Positions 8,968-19,518 of a stretch of 64,000 nt of DNA are shown here, piece by piece. Origin of the DNA: Orrella sp037026685 (GTDB taxonomy: Bacteria; Pseudomonadota; Gammaproteobacteria; Burkholderiales; Burkholderiaceae_B); contig NZ_JBANET010000010.1 in NCBI RefSeq assembly GCF_037026685.1, positions 1-64,000 on the forward strand, read 5' to 3'. A program made the position numbers and the translations under genes. Numbering within the stretch: the stretch's first letter is position 1; each line of letters starts with the position of its first letter. Below the pieces are notes generated by a model, which did no database searches, was not told the origin of the DNA, and was given only the letters and a program-made list of their open reading frames with translations.

Positions 8968-10479
8968 ATGCGTTCGAAAGGCTACCTCACGGCATCGCGG
9001 AATGTTACCGCGCGCATCGCGCTGGCAGGCGCCATGGCGATGGGTGCGGCGGCTCCCGCATGCGCGCAGCCCACGGGATTGCCCAGCATGGGTGCGGCTT
9101 CCAGCAGCGATCTGTCGCCCGCGCTGGAGCAGCGCCTGGGCGATGCCATCATGGTGCAGGGCCGGCGCGATCCCACCTATATCGACGACGTCGACCTCTC
9201 CCAGTACCTCACCACCATGGGCCGCAAGCTGGCGGTCCATGCCCCGGGCGGCGCGCCGCAGATCCAGGTGTTCGGCGTGCGCGACCCCAGCATCAACGCC
9301 TTTGCGCTGCCCGGCGGCTACATCGGCATCAACAGCGGCCTGGTGGTCTCTTCCGAGTCCGAATCCGAGCTGGCCGGCGTGCTGGCGCACGAAATCGGCC
9401 ACGTCGCGCAGCGCCACATCGCCCGCGGCTTCACGCAGCAGTCGCGCACCAGCACCATGATGATGGCCACGGTGGCCGCTTCGCTGCTGGCCGCGCTGGC
9501 CGGCGGCAGCGCCGACCTGGCCACCGGCATGGCAGCATTCGGCCAGGCGGCTGCGATCAACCAGCAGCTGGGCTTCTCGCGCGATGCCGAGCGCGAGGCC
9601 GACCGGGCGGGCCTGGAGATGCTCAGCCGCGCCAATTACGATCCGGCCGGCATGGCGCGGATGTTCGGCCGCCTGATGAGCGCCTCGCGCCTGAACGAGG
9701 GCGTGGGCGGGGGCAGCTATGCGAGCACCCACCCGCTGTCCATCGAACGCATGTCCGACGTGCAGAACCGCGTGCGCATGGCGCCGCCTTCCTCGCATGT
9801 GGACAGCGACGACTACTGGTTCCTGCGCGCGCGGCTGCGCTTGCTGCAGGCGCGCGACACCCAGGGCCAGCGCAATGCCGTGCAGCAATTGGCGAACGAG
9901 GCGCAGTCCCTGTCCGGTTCGCGCCAGGCGGCGGCGCGCTACGGCATGGCCGTGCACGCGCTGGCGCGCGGCAACGACGACGAGACCGCCCGGCTGATCG
10001 AGCAGATCCGCGCGTCGGTGGGCGAGAATCCCTACGTGGCCCGCCTCGAGATCGAAATGCACTGGGCCCGCAAGGACAACCAGCGCGCGCTGCAGCTGGC
10101 CGAGGCGGCCTACAAGCGCTGGCCGCAGCGCCGTTCGCTGGGCTTTGCCTATGCGCAGGGCCTGCAGAATGCCGGCCGGCACCAGGAGACCGTCGCCTTT
10201 TTGCGCGATCGCCAGGCCGAATGGGCGCAGGACGATCCGCGCCTGTACCAGCTCATGGCGCAAAGCGCCGAAAAGCTGGGCCAGCCCGTGGCCGCGCGGC
10301 GCGAGATGGCCCGCTACTACGTGGCCACCGGCGCCTTGCCGGCGGCCGTCGCGCAGCTACAGCAGGCCCGTTCGATGTCCTCGGACTTCTACGAGCAATC
10401 GCAGATCGACGTGGAAATCCGCCAGGCCAAGGAGCGCCTGGCCCAGGAGCGCGAGCTGCTCGAGCGGTTCCGGTCCTGA
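8968..10479 (+). CDS. bepA: Periplasmic M48 metallopeptidase with TPR repeats, BepA/YfgC type
   Basis: BepA acts in the periplasm as chaperone and protease in outer-membrane protein (LptD) quality control. The 503-residue product starts with a signal peptide (about 1-34, ending PACAQ). It has the zinc motif HEIGHVAQRH (about 143-152) and the third ligand region EREADRAG, then the STHPLSIERM loop typical of the group. The C-terminal half is alpha-helical with TPR-like repeats. The start is the ATG giving MRSKGYLT; an in-frame ATG at the signal core is less likely. It converges on the YheT gene with 13 bases between stops. Confidence 0.9.
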   Translation: MRSKGYLTASRNVTARIALAGAMAMGAAAPACAQPTGLPSMGAASSSDLSPALEQRLGDAIMVQGRRDPTYIDDVDLSQYLTTMGRKLAVHAPGGAPQIQVFGVRDPSINAFALPGGYIGINSGLVVSSESESELAGVLAHEIGHVAQRHIARGFTQQSRTSTMMMATVAASLLAALAGGSADLATGMAAFGQAAAINQQLGFSRDAEREADRAGLEMLSRANYDPAGMARMFGRLMSASRLNEGVGGGSYASTHPLSIERMSDVQNRVRMAPPSSHVDSDDYWFLRARLRLLQARDTQGQRNAVQQLANEAQSLSGSRQAAARYGMAVHALARGNDDETARLIEQIRASVGENPYVARLEIEMHWARKDNQRALQLAEAAYKRWPQRRSLGFAYAQGLQNAGRHQETVAFLRDRQAEWAQDDPRLYQLMAQSAEKLGQPVAARREMARYYVATGALPAAVAQLQQARSMSSDFYEQSQIDVEIRQAKERLAQERELLERFRS

Positions 10480-10492
10480 CGCGGTCCGGGCC

Positions 10493-11584
10493 CTAGCGCT
10501 GCGTCTCGAAGTAGCGGGCCAGCCGCTGCGGCAGCCAGCCCAGGTGTCCGGGGAAGGGGCCGGTCGGAAAGCCCGCGTGCCCGCCTTCGGCCGGCTGGTG
10601 CAGCAGCACGCTGTCCGAGCATTCGTTGGGCCCGGGCAGGGCCGGCTCGGGCAGGAAAGGATCGTTGCGCGCGTTCAGCACCAGGGTCGGCACGGCGATG
10701 TGCGCCAGCCAGGGTTTGCAGGCGGCGCGGTTCCAGTAGTCCAGCGCATTGCGAAAGCCGTGCAGCGGCGCGGTGTAGGCATCGTCGAATTCGCGCAGGT
10801 CGCGCGCATGGGCGATGCGTCCCACATCCAGCGCGCCGGGGTAGCGGCTGGCCTTTTCCAGCACCTTTTTTTTCATGGTGCGCAGGAAATACCGGCTGTA
10901 GAGCTGGCGGTTGATCACCCCCTGCGACAGGCATATGCCCGCGGCCACCAGGTCCAGCGGCACCGAGACGCCGGCGCAGGCCTGCAGCCAGCCTGCCGCC
11001 GCGCCCTGTTCGCCCAGGTACTTGAGCAGCGCATTGCCGCCCAGCGACACGCCCACGGCGTGCCAGCGCGCATGCGGCAGCCGTGCGCGCACGGTTTGCA
11101 GCATGAAGCCGATTTCCTCGGAGTCGCCCGAGTAGTAGGCCCGCGCCAGGCGGTTGGGGTGGCCCGAGCAGCCACGGAAGTGGCCGATCACCACGACCCA
11201 GCCGCGCGCCCGGAAATACTGCCCGATGGATTGGGCGTATCGGCTGCTGCTGCCGCCTTCCAGCCCGTGAAAGAGGATCAGGGCCGGCGTCTCGGAAAGG
11301 GTCGGCAGGCTCTGCCAGTCGTGCGCGGTCATCCAGCGGGTGGCGGCGACCTTCTCGGGGATGGCCACGGCCGCCGGCGAGGCGTCGGGCGGCACGCGGT
11401 TGGGCGAGAGCCCGGGACCGGCCCAATCGAAATCGAGGAAGTCGCCGTCGGGCGTCTGCACGCGCTCGCGCACGAAGGCGATACGGTGGTGCGAGGCCGC
11501 CAGCGCGGCGTACAGCGTCTGGCTATGGCGGTCTGGCAGCCACTTCGGCACCGGGCAGGGGCTGGTGTCGAGGCGGGCGGTCAC
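10493..11584 (-). CDS. YheT-family alpha/beta hydrolase
   Basis: This 363-residue alpha/beta hydrolase belongs to the YheT/ABHD1-3 group. The N-terminus PKWLPDRHSQTLYAAL and the LILFHGLEGGSSSRYAQSI oxyanion region are family marks. The nucleophile serine lies in GVSLGGNALLKYLGE, the acid near NARNDPFLPE, and the histidine in EGGHAGFP. The natural substrate of the bacterial proteins is not established; esterase activity is expected. The start is the GTG at 11584, preceded by AGGAA; longer in-frame extensions lack family similarity and would run into the upstream gene. Confidence 0.87.
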   Translation of the reverse strand: MTARLDTSPCPVPKWLPDRHSQTLYAALAASHHRIAFVRERVQTPDGDFLDFDWAGPGLSPNRVPPDASPAAVAIPEKVAATRWMTAHDWQSLPTLSETPALILFHGLEGGSSSRYAQSIGQYFRARGWVVVIGHFRGCSGHPNRLARAYYSGDSEEIGFMLQTVRARLPHARWHAVGVSLGGNALLKYLGEQGAAAGWLQACAGVSVPLDLVAAGICLSQGVINRQLYSRYFLRTMKKKVLEKASRYPGALDVGRIAHARDLREFDDAYTAPLHGFRNALDYWNRAACKPWLAHIAVPTLVLNARNDPFLPEPALPGPNECSDSVLLHQPAEGGHAGFPTGPFPGHLGWLPQRLARYFETQR

Positions 11585-11612
11585 GCGGCGTTCCTGGTCG
11601 ATACGGCAGCCA

Positions 11613-12035
11613 TCAGTGCAGGGTGTCGGGCATGTCGTGCAGGTCGAGCATGCCGGCGTCCTGCGGCGCCGGGGAGGCATGGTGCAGCACCAGCCGCCAG
11701 CCCGTGGGGCCCTTGTGGTAGACGTGCGTGGCGTAGCAGTGGGCGATCTGCAGGCCCTCGGGCGTCTGCGCGCTGACCTGTTCGACCAGGGTGTGCACCG
11801 AGCACATCATGCTTTGCATCACCACCGTGCGCATGGGCCGGATGAGCAGCGGGCCGTTGCCCAGGATTTCCTGCCAGGAGTCGAGCACCGCGGCATGGCC
11901 GACCATGCGCGCGCCGCCCGGGTGCACGCAGACGATTTCCTCGTCGTCGGCCCAGACCTGCATCAGGCGGTTCAGGTCGCCCTGCTCCAGGGCTTCGTAG
12001 AACGCGTGCTCGGCTTCGTCGGGAGTGGCGAACAT
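11613..12035 (-). CDS. SnoaL/NTF2-like small protein
   Basis: This 140-residue protein has the NTF2 fold. An N-terminal helix (EAEHAFYEALEQGDLNRLMQVWADDEE) is followed by ICVHPGG-like strands, and a pocket-lining RLVLHHASPAP strand comes near the end. The pattern VWADDEEIVCVHPGGARMVGHAAVLDSW is common in proteobacterial SnoaL-like proteins of unknown activity, and no catalytic function can be assigned. It lies between the CHCC zinc protein and the YheT hydrolase on one strand with gaps of about 25 bases, which suggests a three-gene operon. Confidence 0.8.
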   Translation of the reverse strand: MFATPDEAEHAFYEALEQGDLNRLMQVWADDEEIVCVHPGGARMVGHAAVLDSWQEILGNGPLLIRPMRTVVMQSMMCSVHTLVEQVSAQTPEGLQIAHCYATHVYHKGPTGWRLVLHHASPAPQDAGMLDLHDMPDTLH

Positions 12036-12060
12036 GGGGGGCGGGGCGGGCGGTCGCGGA

Positions 12061-12273
12061 TCAGTGGCCGTGCACCACGGTGCCGGGCTTGAGCGTATAG
12101 GTGGCGCCGCAATAGGGGCAGCTGGCGCTGCCGGTCTTGGTGACGTCCAGGAACACGCGCGGGTGCATGCTCCAGACCGGCGCGTCGGGGCCGGGACAGT
12201 AGACCGGCAGGGATTCGGCGCCGACTTCGATGGCTTGCTTGGAAGAGGCGCCCGGTTTGGCGTCTACGGTCAT
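12061..12273 (-). CDS. Zinc-finger CHCC domain protein
   Basis: This 70-residue protein has one zinc-ribbon-like CHCC domain: Cys in YCPGPD, His in WSMHPRVFLDV and the pair CPYC. This matches the zf-CHCC family, whose eukaryotic relative is the NDUFS6 subunit of complex I. In Burkholderiales it is a common small cytosolic protein of unknown role. It ends with a glycine/histidine tail (VVHGH), as do many homologues. It is the likely first gene of the minus-strand trio with the SnoaL and YheT genes. Confidence 0.85.
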   Translation of the reverse strand: MTVDAKPGASSKQAIEVGAESLPVYCPGPDAPVWSMHPRVFLDVTKTGSASCPYCGATYTLKPGTVVHGH

Positions 12274-12489
12274 GGTGGTACCTGCAAGGAGGGCCGGTGC
12301 GGCTGCCGCCCGGCGAACGAAAGGGGTGTCCGTTCCGGATGCATCCGGGTTTTATGACATACTTCATTGTATCAAGCAGCGCATTACAATGTGGTGCCGC
12401 AACGGCGCGAAACGCCTGGCGCGCGCGCCCGCGGTCCCCCGCCCTTCTGCCTTCACGCATGTCCTTGCCGTTTTCCCGCAGGAGCACCC

Positions 12490-13239
12490 TTGGCTCCTGA
12501 TCCTGCGCAGTCCGACATCCCCGACATCGAGGCGCGCCGCCGTGCCGAACGCCGAGACGGCTGGCGCGCCGGCCTGCGCGCCGCCATGCCGGCCCTGGTC
12601 GCCACCGGCACGTGGGGGCTGGTCACCGGGGTGGCCATGGTCAAGTCGGGCCTGACCGAATCCATGGCCCTGGCCATGACGCTGCTGGTCTACGCCGGCT
12701 CGGCGCAGCTGACCTCGCTGCCGCTGATCGCCACCGGCGCGCCGCTGTGGCTGGTCTTTGCCGCCGGACTGGTGGTCAACGTGCGCTTCATCATCTTCGG
12801 CGCCGCCCTGCATCCCTTTTTCCGCCATTTGTCCTGGAAGCGCCGCTTCCTGCTGGGATATTTCACCACCGACATGGCCTTCGTGCTGTTCATGCCGCGC
12901 TTTGGCGACGCGGCTGCGCGCGGCACCCGCGAGCAGCTGTGGTTCTTCCTGGGCGCCATCGTGCCGGGCTGGTTCGTCTGGCAGTCCTCGTCGATCGCGG
13001 GCGTGCTGCTGGCCTCGTTCGTTCCCACGGCCTGGTCGCTCGATTTCGCCGCCGTGCTGGCGCTGCTGGCCATCACCGTGCCGCTGGCCAGCTCGCGCCC
13101 CATGATCGTCGCCATGCTGGCCGCCGGCGTGGTGGCCTGGGTGGGCCAGCCCCTGCCGCTGCGGCTGGGCCTGGCGGCGGCCGTGGCCGCCGGCATCGTC
13201 GCCGGCATGAGCGCCGAACGCTACTGGAGCCGCCCGTGA
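12490..13239 (+). CDS. azlC: AzlC family branched-chain amino-acid exporter, large subunit
   Basis: AzlC and the small AzlD together export branched-chain amino acids and analogues across the inner membrane. The 249-residue form has the family core GLVTGVAMVKSGL and YAGSAQLTSLPLI near its N-terminus, then NVRFIIFGAALHPFF and about seven hydrophobic helices. The start is taken as TTG at 12490, because AGGAG lies five bases upstream and the family similarity begins shortly after. An ATG at 12367 would add an unlikely Arg/Pro-rich extension. Its stop overlaps the azlD start (TGATG). Confidence 0.87.
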   Translation: MAPDPAQSDIPDIEARRRAERRDGWRAGLRAAMPALVATGTWGLVTGVAMVKSGLTESMALAMTLLVYAGSAQLTSLPLIATGAPLWLVFAAGLVVNVRFIIFGAALHPFFRHLSWKRRFLLGYFTTDMAFVLFMPRFGDAAARGTREQLWFFLGAIVPGWFVWQSSSIAGVLLASFVPTAWSLDFAAVLALLAITVPLASSRPMIVAMLAAGVVAWVGQPLPLRLGLAAAVAAGIVAGMSAERYWSRP

Positions 13240-13568
13240 TGCAGGCCGACGATTGGTACGTCTACGCCGCCATCGGGCTGCTGGCCCTGTGCAGCCTGAT
13301 CACGCGCGCCGGCTACATGGTCTTTGGCGATTACCTGCCCCTGCCCGATGGCCTGCGCCGCGCGCTGCGCTACGCGCCGGCCGCCGCGCTGACGGCCATC
13401 GTGGTGCCCGACCTGCTGCCCTGGCGCGCCGGCGTGGGGCCGGTGTTCGACCTGAAGCTGGTTGCCGCCCTGGTGGCCGTCGCCGTCTACCTGCGCACCC
13501 GCAACGCGGTGCTGGTGATCGTCTCGGGCATGGCCGCCTTGTGGCTGCTGCGCTGGGCCTTCGGCTAG
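13239..13568 (+). CDS. azlD: AzlD family branched-chain amino-acid exporter, small subunit
   Basis: This 109-residue hydrophobic protein is the partner of AzlC in amino-acid export. It has four hydrophobic segments, with the family marks ITRAGYMVFGDYLPLP, RRALRYAPAAALTAIVVPDLL and YLRTRNAVLVIVSGMAALWLLR. The ATG overlaps the azlC stop codon by one base, so the two are translationally coupled. A GTG one codon upstream is also possible. Confidence 0.9.
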   Translation: MQADDWYVYAAIGLLALCSLITRAGYMVFGDYLPLPDGLRRALRYAPAAALTAIVVPDLLPWRAGVGPVFDLKLVAALVAVAVYLRTRNAVLVIVSGMAALWLLRWAFG

Positions 13569-13694
13569 CCGGCGCCGGGGGGCCTTGCCTGGCCGCCGGG
13601 GCGAATTCGCGCACCTGCGTTAAAATGCCGCATCTCCTGCGATCCGGCCCATGATTCGCGCTGCCGGTGACGGGTGCGTGCAACCACCACCTTG

Positions 13695-15143
<1,449 letters not shown>

Positions 15144-15176
15144 GCCCGCGCCTGGGCCTGGCGGGCCCGCGCGTGC

Positions 15177-15581
15177 CTAAGCCTGGGATCCGCCCGCCGC
15201 GGCCGGCAGCCGGCTGAGCAGCGCCGGCACATCGGGCAGGCCCTGGGGCGCGTGCGCGGCCGGGGCATCGAGCAGCCGCTCCAGGTGCCCGATATGCGGC
15301 AGCAAGGTGCCGTAGAACACGGTCCGGCCCTCGCGCATCACCAGCACGGTGGGAAAGTTCTCCACGTCTTGTTCGCCCAGCAGTTCGGGATGGTCCTCGA
15401 TGTCCACCCAGGCGAACACGTAATCGCCGCGGCGATGGGCCAGGGCTTCGAACAGGGGCTGATACTGGCGGCAGGTGCCGCACCATTCGGCGCAATAACA
15501 AACCACCAGCGAGGGCGCTTCGGGCAGTTGCGTGGCGGGCAGGCGGGCGGTATCCGGAAAATAGACGGGCATGTCCGGCAA
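15177..15581 (-). CDS. Thioredoxin-like protein with a WCGTC active site
   Basis: This 134-residue cytosolic protein has a thioredoxin fold. The redox motif EWCGTCRQYQPLFEAL lies near residues 33-48 and the cis-proline strand NFPTVLVMREGRTVFYG near 75-91. No signal peptide is present. The active-site dipeptide GT differs from thioredoxin's GP, so redox potential and partners may differ. It is a single gene, divergent from the EI24 gene by about 53 bases and convergent with rhlE. Its target is unknown. Confidence 0.85.
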   Translation of the reverse strand: MPDMPVYFPDTARLPATQLPEAPSLVVCYCAEWCGTCRQYQPLFEALAHRRGDYVFAWVDIEDHPELLGEQDVENFPTVLVMREGRTVFYGTLLPHIGHLERLLDAPAAHAPQGLPDVPALLSRLPAAAGGSQA

Positions 15582-15634
15582 ACGGGTTCGGGTGCGACTA
15601 TCATACCCGCACGTCCGACGCCCACAGGATACGC

Positions 15635-16444
15635 ATGGCCGACTCCCGTTCCGACCTCATCCGCCTGGACCCCGACCGCGCGCCGCAGCCCTCGGCAGGC
15701 TTGTCCGGGGTGGCCCGGGCCTTCCAGCGCGCCATCGTCTCGCAATGCCACCCGCGCATGCTGCTGGCCATCCTGCTGCCTTTCCTGGTGATGTTCCTGG
15801 GCGCGGTGGCGCTGATCTGGCTGTTCTGGGATCCGTTGACCGGCTGGCTGACCGCCGAGGCAGGCCAGTGGGAGACGGTCAACCGCGTGGACGACTGGCT
15901 GGTGGCCATCGGCCTGTTCTCGCTCAAGGTATGGCTGGTGCCGCTGATCGCCGCGGCCATCCTGCTGCCCTCGGCCGGCGTGGTGGGCCTGGCGGTGGCG
16001 GCGGTGTGCGTCATGCCCATGGTGCTCGGCCACATCGAGCGGCGCGAATACACCGGGCTGCGCCGGCAGGGCCGCTGGAGCATGGCCGTGGGGGCCTGGA
16101 ACGCCGTCTGGGTGCTGGCGGCCTTTGCCGCCGGCTGGCTGCTGACCCTGCCGCTGTGGCTGTTCCCGCCGCTGGGCCTGGCCCTGTCCATCTTCTGGTG
16201 GGCGTTCGCCTTTCACTACATGCTGCGCGTGGACGCGCTGGCCGACCACGCTTCGCCGCAGGAGCGGCGCGTGCTCTACCAGCGCCACCGCTGGGGCTTC
16301 TGGATGCTGGGCCTGATCTGCTCGCTGATCAACCTGCTGCCGCCGGCCTGGATCGTGCTGCCGGTTTTCTCCTCGCTGGTGTATGCCCATTTCGGCCTGG
16401 ACGCGCTGACGCGCCTGCGCCAGGAAACCGAGCTGCCGGCCTGA
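15635..16444 (+). CDS. EI24/CysZ-like inner-membrane protein
   Basis: This 269-residue membrane protein belongs to the EI24 domain family, which includes the sulfate transporter CysZ. Hydrophobic segments lie near 43-66, 95-130, 150-190 and 222-255. They are separated by the charged loops EAGQWETVNRVDDW and RRQGRWSMAVGAWNAVW, the latter being a family mark. Sulfate transport is possible but unproven here, since many betaproteobacterial EI24 proteins have no assigned substrate. It precedes the molybdopterin-fold gene by 25 bases, probably in one transcript. Confidence 0.8.
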   Translation: MADSRSDLIRLDPDRAPQPSAGLSGVARAFQRAIVSQCHPRMLLAILLPFLVMFLGAVALIWLFWDPLTGWLTAEAGQWETVNRVDDWLVAIGLFSLKVWLVPLIAAAILLPSAGVVGLAVAAVCVMPMVLGHIERREYTGLRRQGRWSMAVGAWNAVWVLAAFAAGWLLTLPLWLFPPLGLALSIFWWAFAFHYMLRVDALADHASPQERRVLYQRHRWGFWMLGLICSLINLLPPAWIVLPVFSSLVYAHFGLDALTRLRQETELPA

Positions 16445-16469
16445 GCCCTTCTTCTTGGAAGCCCCCGCC

Positions 16470-17297
16470 ATGAGCACTGCGTCTTGCGCCACCCGCCGCT
16501 TCGGTCTGATCGTCGTGGGCGATGAAATCCTTTCGGGCCGCCGCCAGGACAAGCACTTTTCCAAGGTCATCGAGCTGATGGGCGCGCGCGGCCTGCAACT
16601 GGCGTGGGCGCAGTTCCTGGGCGATGACCGGCAGGCGCTGCAGGCCGCGTATCGGCGCAGCTTCGCCAGCGGCGACATCGTTTTTTCCTGCGGCGGCATC
16701 GGCGCAACGCCCGACGACCATACCCGGCAGGCCGTGGCGCAGGCCCTGGACCTGCCGCTGGTCCTGCATCCGGAGGCGGCCGCGCTGATCGCCGAGCGTT
16801 GCGCCGAGATGGCCGCCGAAGGGCGCGGTTCGGCCGACATGTCCCTGCCCGAGAACCAGCAGCGCCTGCAGATGGGCGTGTTCCCGCAGGGCTGCGAGAT
16901 CGTGCCCAACCGCTACAACAAGATCCCGGGCTTTCATCTTCGCGACCACACCTTCGTGCCGGGCTTTCCCGTCATGGCCTGGCCCATGATCGAATGGGTG
17001 CTGGACACCCGCTACAAGGACCTGCACCACCGCAACGTGCAGGCCGAGCATTCCTTCCTGGTGTTCGAGCTGCCCGAATCGCGCATCACCCCGGCCATGC
17101 TGGCCGTGCAGGAGCAGTGGCAGGGCATTCGCGCCTTCAGCCTGCCCAGCGTGGGCGAGGGCGGACGCGCCCACATCGAGCTGGGGGTCAAGGGCCCGCC
17201 CGAGGCCGCCGCACAGGCCCTGGAGTTCCTGCGCAAGGAAGTCATCAAGCTGGGCGGGCAGCTGGCGCCGCCGCCCGCCGCGGCGGCCGCCGGCTAG
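16470..17297 (+). CDS. CinA/MoaB-like molybdopterin-binding-fold protein
   Basis: This 275-residue protein has the MoCF-binding fold over its first 170 residues: GLIVVGDEILSGRRQDKHF at the N-terminus, FSCGGIGATPDDHTRQAVAQAL, and the later PNRYNKIPGFHL. This matches the N-terminal domain of CinA ('competence/damage-inducible' protein A). The C-terminal nicotinamide-nucleotide amidase domain of full-length CinA is missing, as in many betaproteobacterial homologues. Cellular function is uncertain. The start is the ATG giving MSTASCATRR; an ATG five codons earlier overlaps the likely ribosome site. Confidence 0.82.
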   Translation: MSTASCATRRFGLIVVGDEILSGRRQDKHFSKVIELMGARGLQLAWAQFLGDDRQALQAAYRRSFASGDIVFSCGGIGATPDDHTRQAVAQALDLPLVLHPEAAALIAERCAEMAAEGRGSADMSLPENQQRLQMGVFPQGCEIVPNRYNKIPGFHLRDHTFVPGFPVMAWPMIEWVLDTRYKDLHHRNVQAEHSFLVFELPESRITPAMLAVQEQWQGIRAFSLPSVGEGGRAHIELGVKGPPEAAAQALEFLRKEVIKLGGQLAPPPAAAAAG

Positions 17298-17300
17298 CTA

Positions 17301-17320
17301 TTTTTTCACCATATGGGATA
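17301..17320. promoter_or_regulatory. Candidate IclR-type operator/promoter region
   Basis: TTTTTTCACCATATGGGATA contains the palindrome CCATATGG (17309-17316). It resembles IclR-family sites, which centre on such ATAT-containing dyads. It lies about 85 bases upstream of the iclR-type gene, consistent with autoregulation; this is inferred, not shown. Confidence 0.45.
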
Positions 17321-17398
17321 GAATCGTTTTGCTGCAACGCGGCAAACCGGTGGCTACCCGTGGCCGGGCCGCGTTCCGCTCATTTCAGGCCAACCGCA

Positions 17399-18220
17399 AT
17401 GTCCCGTGCATCCTTGCTTTCTTCCGCGGCGCCGCTGGGCGACGGCCAGCCGGCCACCCCCGCCATCGCCATCCAGGTGCTCGAACGCGCCATGCGGCTG
17501 CTCGATGCGCTGGCCGCGCAGTCCGATCCGGTCACGCTCAAGGAGCTCTCGCAAAGCACCGGCCTGCATCCGTCCACCGCGCACCGTATCCTCAACGACC
17601 TGGTGCTGGGCCGCTTCGTCGAGCGGGTGGACAACGGCCTTTACCAATTGGGCATGCGGCTGCTCGAGCTCGGCTCGCTGGTCAAGGGGCGCCTGGACGT
17701 GCGCGAGGCCGCGCTGGGCGCCATGCGGGCGCTGCACCGCCTGACCGGCCAGACGGTCAACCTGTCGGTGCAGCAGGGCGACGAAATCCTCTATATCGAA
17801 AGGGCCTGGAGCGAGCGCTCGGGCATGCAGGTGGTGCGCGCCATCGGCGGGCGGGCGCCCCTGCACCTGACTTCCACCGGCAAGCTGTTCCTGTCCTCGC
17901 TGGACGAGCGGCAGGTGCGCGCCTATGCGCTGCGCACCGGCCTGGCCGGACACACGCGCAACAGCCTGACCGAACTGGACCGCCTGGAGCGCGAGCTGGC
18001 GCTGGTGCGCCGCCACGGCTATGCGCGCGACAACGAGGAACTGGAGCTGGGCGTGCGCTGCATCGCCGCCGGCATCTACGACGACGCGGGCAAGCTGGTC
18101 GCGGGCCTGTCCATCTCGGCGCCGGCCGACCGCATGCAGGACGAATGGATCCAGCGGCTGGTGGAGACGGCGGCGGGCATATCCGCGGCGCTGGGCTACG
18201 AGGCTGCGGCGATCGTCTAG
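17399..18220 (+). CDS. IclR family transcriptional regulator
   Basis: This 273-residue regulator has an N-terminal winged helix-turn-helix (TLKELSQSTGLHPSTAHRIL, about 46-65) and the C-terminal IclR effector domain. The latter includes LSVQQGDEILYIERAWS, PLHLTSTGKLFLSSL, ARDNEELELGVRCIAAGIYD and the closing LSISAPADRM. The residues between 60 and 85 (RFVERVDNGLYQLGMRLLELG) are typical. The effector is unknown. It converges on the TRAP transporter operon with a four-base overlap, so it may regulate genes elsewhere. A possible autoregulatory site lies upstream. Confidence 0.92.
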   Translation: MSRASLLSSAAPLGDGQPATPAIAIQVLERAMRLLDALAAQSDPVTLKELSQSTGLHPSTAHRILNDLVLGRFVERVDNGLYQLGMRLLELGSLVKGRLDVREAALGAMRALHRLTGQTVNLSVQQGDEILYIERAWSERSGMQVVRAIGGRAPLHLTSTGKLFLSSLDERQVRAYALRTGLAGHTRNSLTELDRLERELALVRRHGYARDNEELELGVRCIAAGIYDDAGKLVAGLSISAPADRMQDEWIQRLVETAAGISAALGYEAAAIV

Positions 18221-19518
18221 TTCGCGGGTCCGAAGACCCGTGTTGGCAGCCATGTCGCCAGCTCGGGAATCCATATCACCAGGGCCAGCACGAACAGCAA
18301 TGCGCCCAGAAAGGGGCCGCTGGCGCGTACGGTATCCGTGAAACGGGTCTGGGCGATGCTGGTGGTGATGAACAGCAGTATCGCCACCGGGGGCGTCAGG
18401 CCCGCCACTTGCGTGACCATGATCATGAGGATGCCCAGCTGCATCGGATCGAGCTGGAAGGCCTGGCCGACGTAGACGATGGTCGGCACCAGCACCACGA
18501 CCACGGCCAGCCCGTCCAGCAGCATGGTCAGCAGCAGCATCAGTCCCAGCAGGATCAGCAGCATGGCCAGCGGGCTGCTGGTCAGCCCGCGCAGTGCTTC
18601 GAGCATCAGGTCGTTGAAATTCAGGTAGCTCAGCATCCAGCCCAGTGCGCCGGCCATGCCTATGACGCCGGCCACCATGGCGGTGGTGACGGCCGCATCG
18701 ACCAGGATGGCGACCAGCTGCTTGAAGCCGATGCCCCTGTACCAGAAGACGCTTACGGCCAGGCTGTAGAGGCAGGCAATTACCCCCGCCTCGGTTGCCG
18801 TGAAGATGCCGCTGAGTATTCCGCCCATGATGACGAACGGGGCGAGCAAGGCGGGCCAGACCTCGACTGTCGCACGCAGGATCTGCGAGAGCGAGGCGCG
18901 CGGCAGCACGGCGCGCAACTCGGGATAGGCGGGCAGGTACGACAGGCCGTAGATCACCGCCATCAGGGTAAGGGCGATGAGCAGGCCGGGTACGACGCCG
19001 GCCAGGAACAGGCCGCCGATGGACACGCCCGTCATCGAGCCATAGATGATCATGGTCATGCTGGGCGGGATGATGGGCCCGATGGTGGCGGCGGCGGCCA
19101 CGATGGAGGCGGCGCGGCCGGGCGGATAGCCTTGCCTGCGCATGGCGGGAATGACGATCGAGCCCACGGCCGCGGCCTCGGCCGTGGACGAGCCGGACAC
19201 ATTGGCCATGGCCGTGCAGGAAAGCACCGCGGTGTGGCCCAGGCTGCCGCGGATATGTCCGACGATCTTCTGGGAAAAGCCGATCAAGCCTTCGCTCAGC
19301 CCGCCGCGTGCCATGATGGCGCCGGCCAGAATGAAATAGGGCAGCGCCAGCAGGCTGAACGAATCCAGCATGGCAAAGGTCTTTTGCGGCATCAAGGCCG
19401 GCACCAGCCCGTCGATCAGGCTCACGCCGGCCAGGCTGACCGAGGCGATCGCCAGCAGGATCGGCACGCCCAGCAGCACCATCAGCAGCAGGGCACCGAA
19501 GATGAGCAGCAATGTCAT
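18217..19518 (-). CDS. dctM: TRAP transporter large permease DctM
   Basis: This is the large membrane subunit of a tripartite ATP-independent periplasmic transporter, which uses a sodium gradient to import organic acids. The 433-residue protein has about 12-14 hydrophobic segments. Family signatures include an N-terminal LLLIFGALLLMVLLGVPILLA stretch, GSSTAEAAAVGSIVIPAM, AATIGPIIPPSMTMIIYG and a closing TPPVAILLF region. The start is the ATG at 19518, overlapping the end of dctQ by four bases. It ends four bases inside the convergent iclR-type gene. Confidence 0.94.
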   Translation of the reverse strand: MTLLLIFGALLLMVLLGVPILLAIASVSLAGVSLIDGLVPALMPQKTFAMLDSFSLLALPYFILAGAIMARGGLSEGLIGFSQKIVGHIRGSLGHTAVLSCTAMANVSGSSTAEAAAVGSIVIPAMRRQGYPPGRAASIVAAAATIGPIIPPSMTMIIYGSMTGVSIGGLFLAGVVPGLLIALTLMAVIYGLSYLPAYPELRAVLPRASLSQILRATVEVWPALLAPFVIMGGILSGIFTATEAGVIACLYSLAVSVFWYRGIGFKQLVAILVDAAVTTAMVAGVIGMAGALGWMLSYLNFNDLMLEALRGLTSSPLAMLLILLGLMLLLTMLLDGLAVVVVLVPTIVYVGQAFQLDPMQLGILMIMVTQVAGLTPPVAILLFITTSIAQTRFTDTVRASGPFLGALLFVLALVIWIPELATWLPTRVFGPAN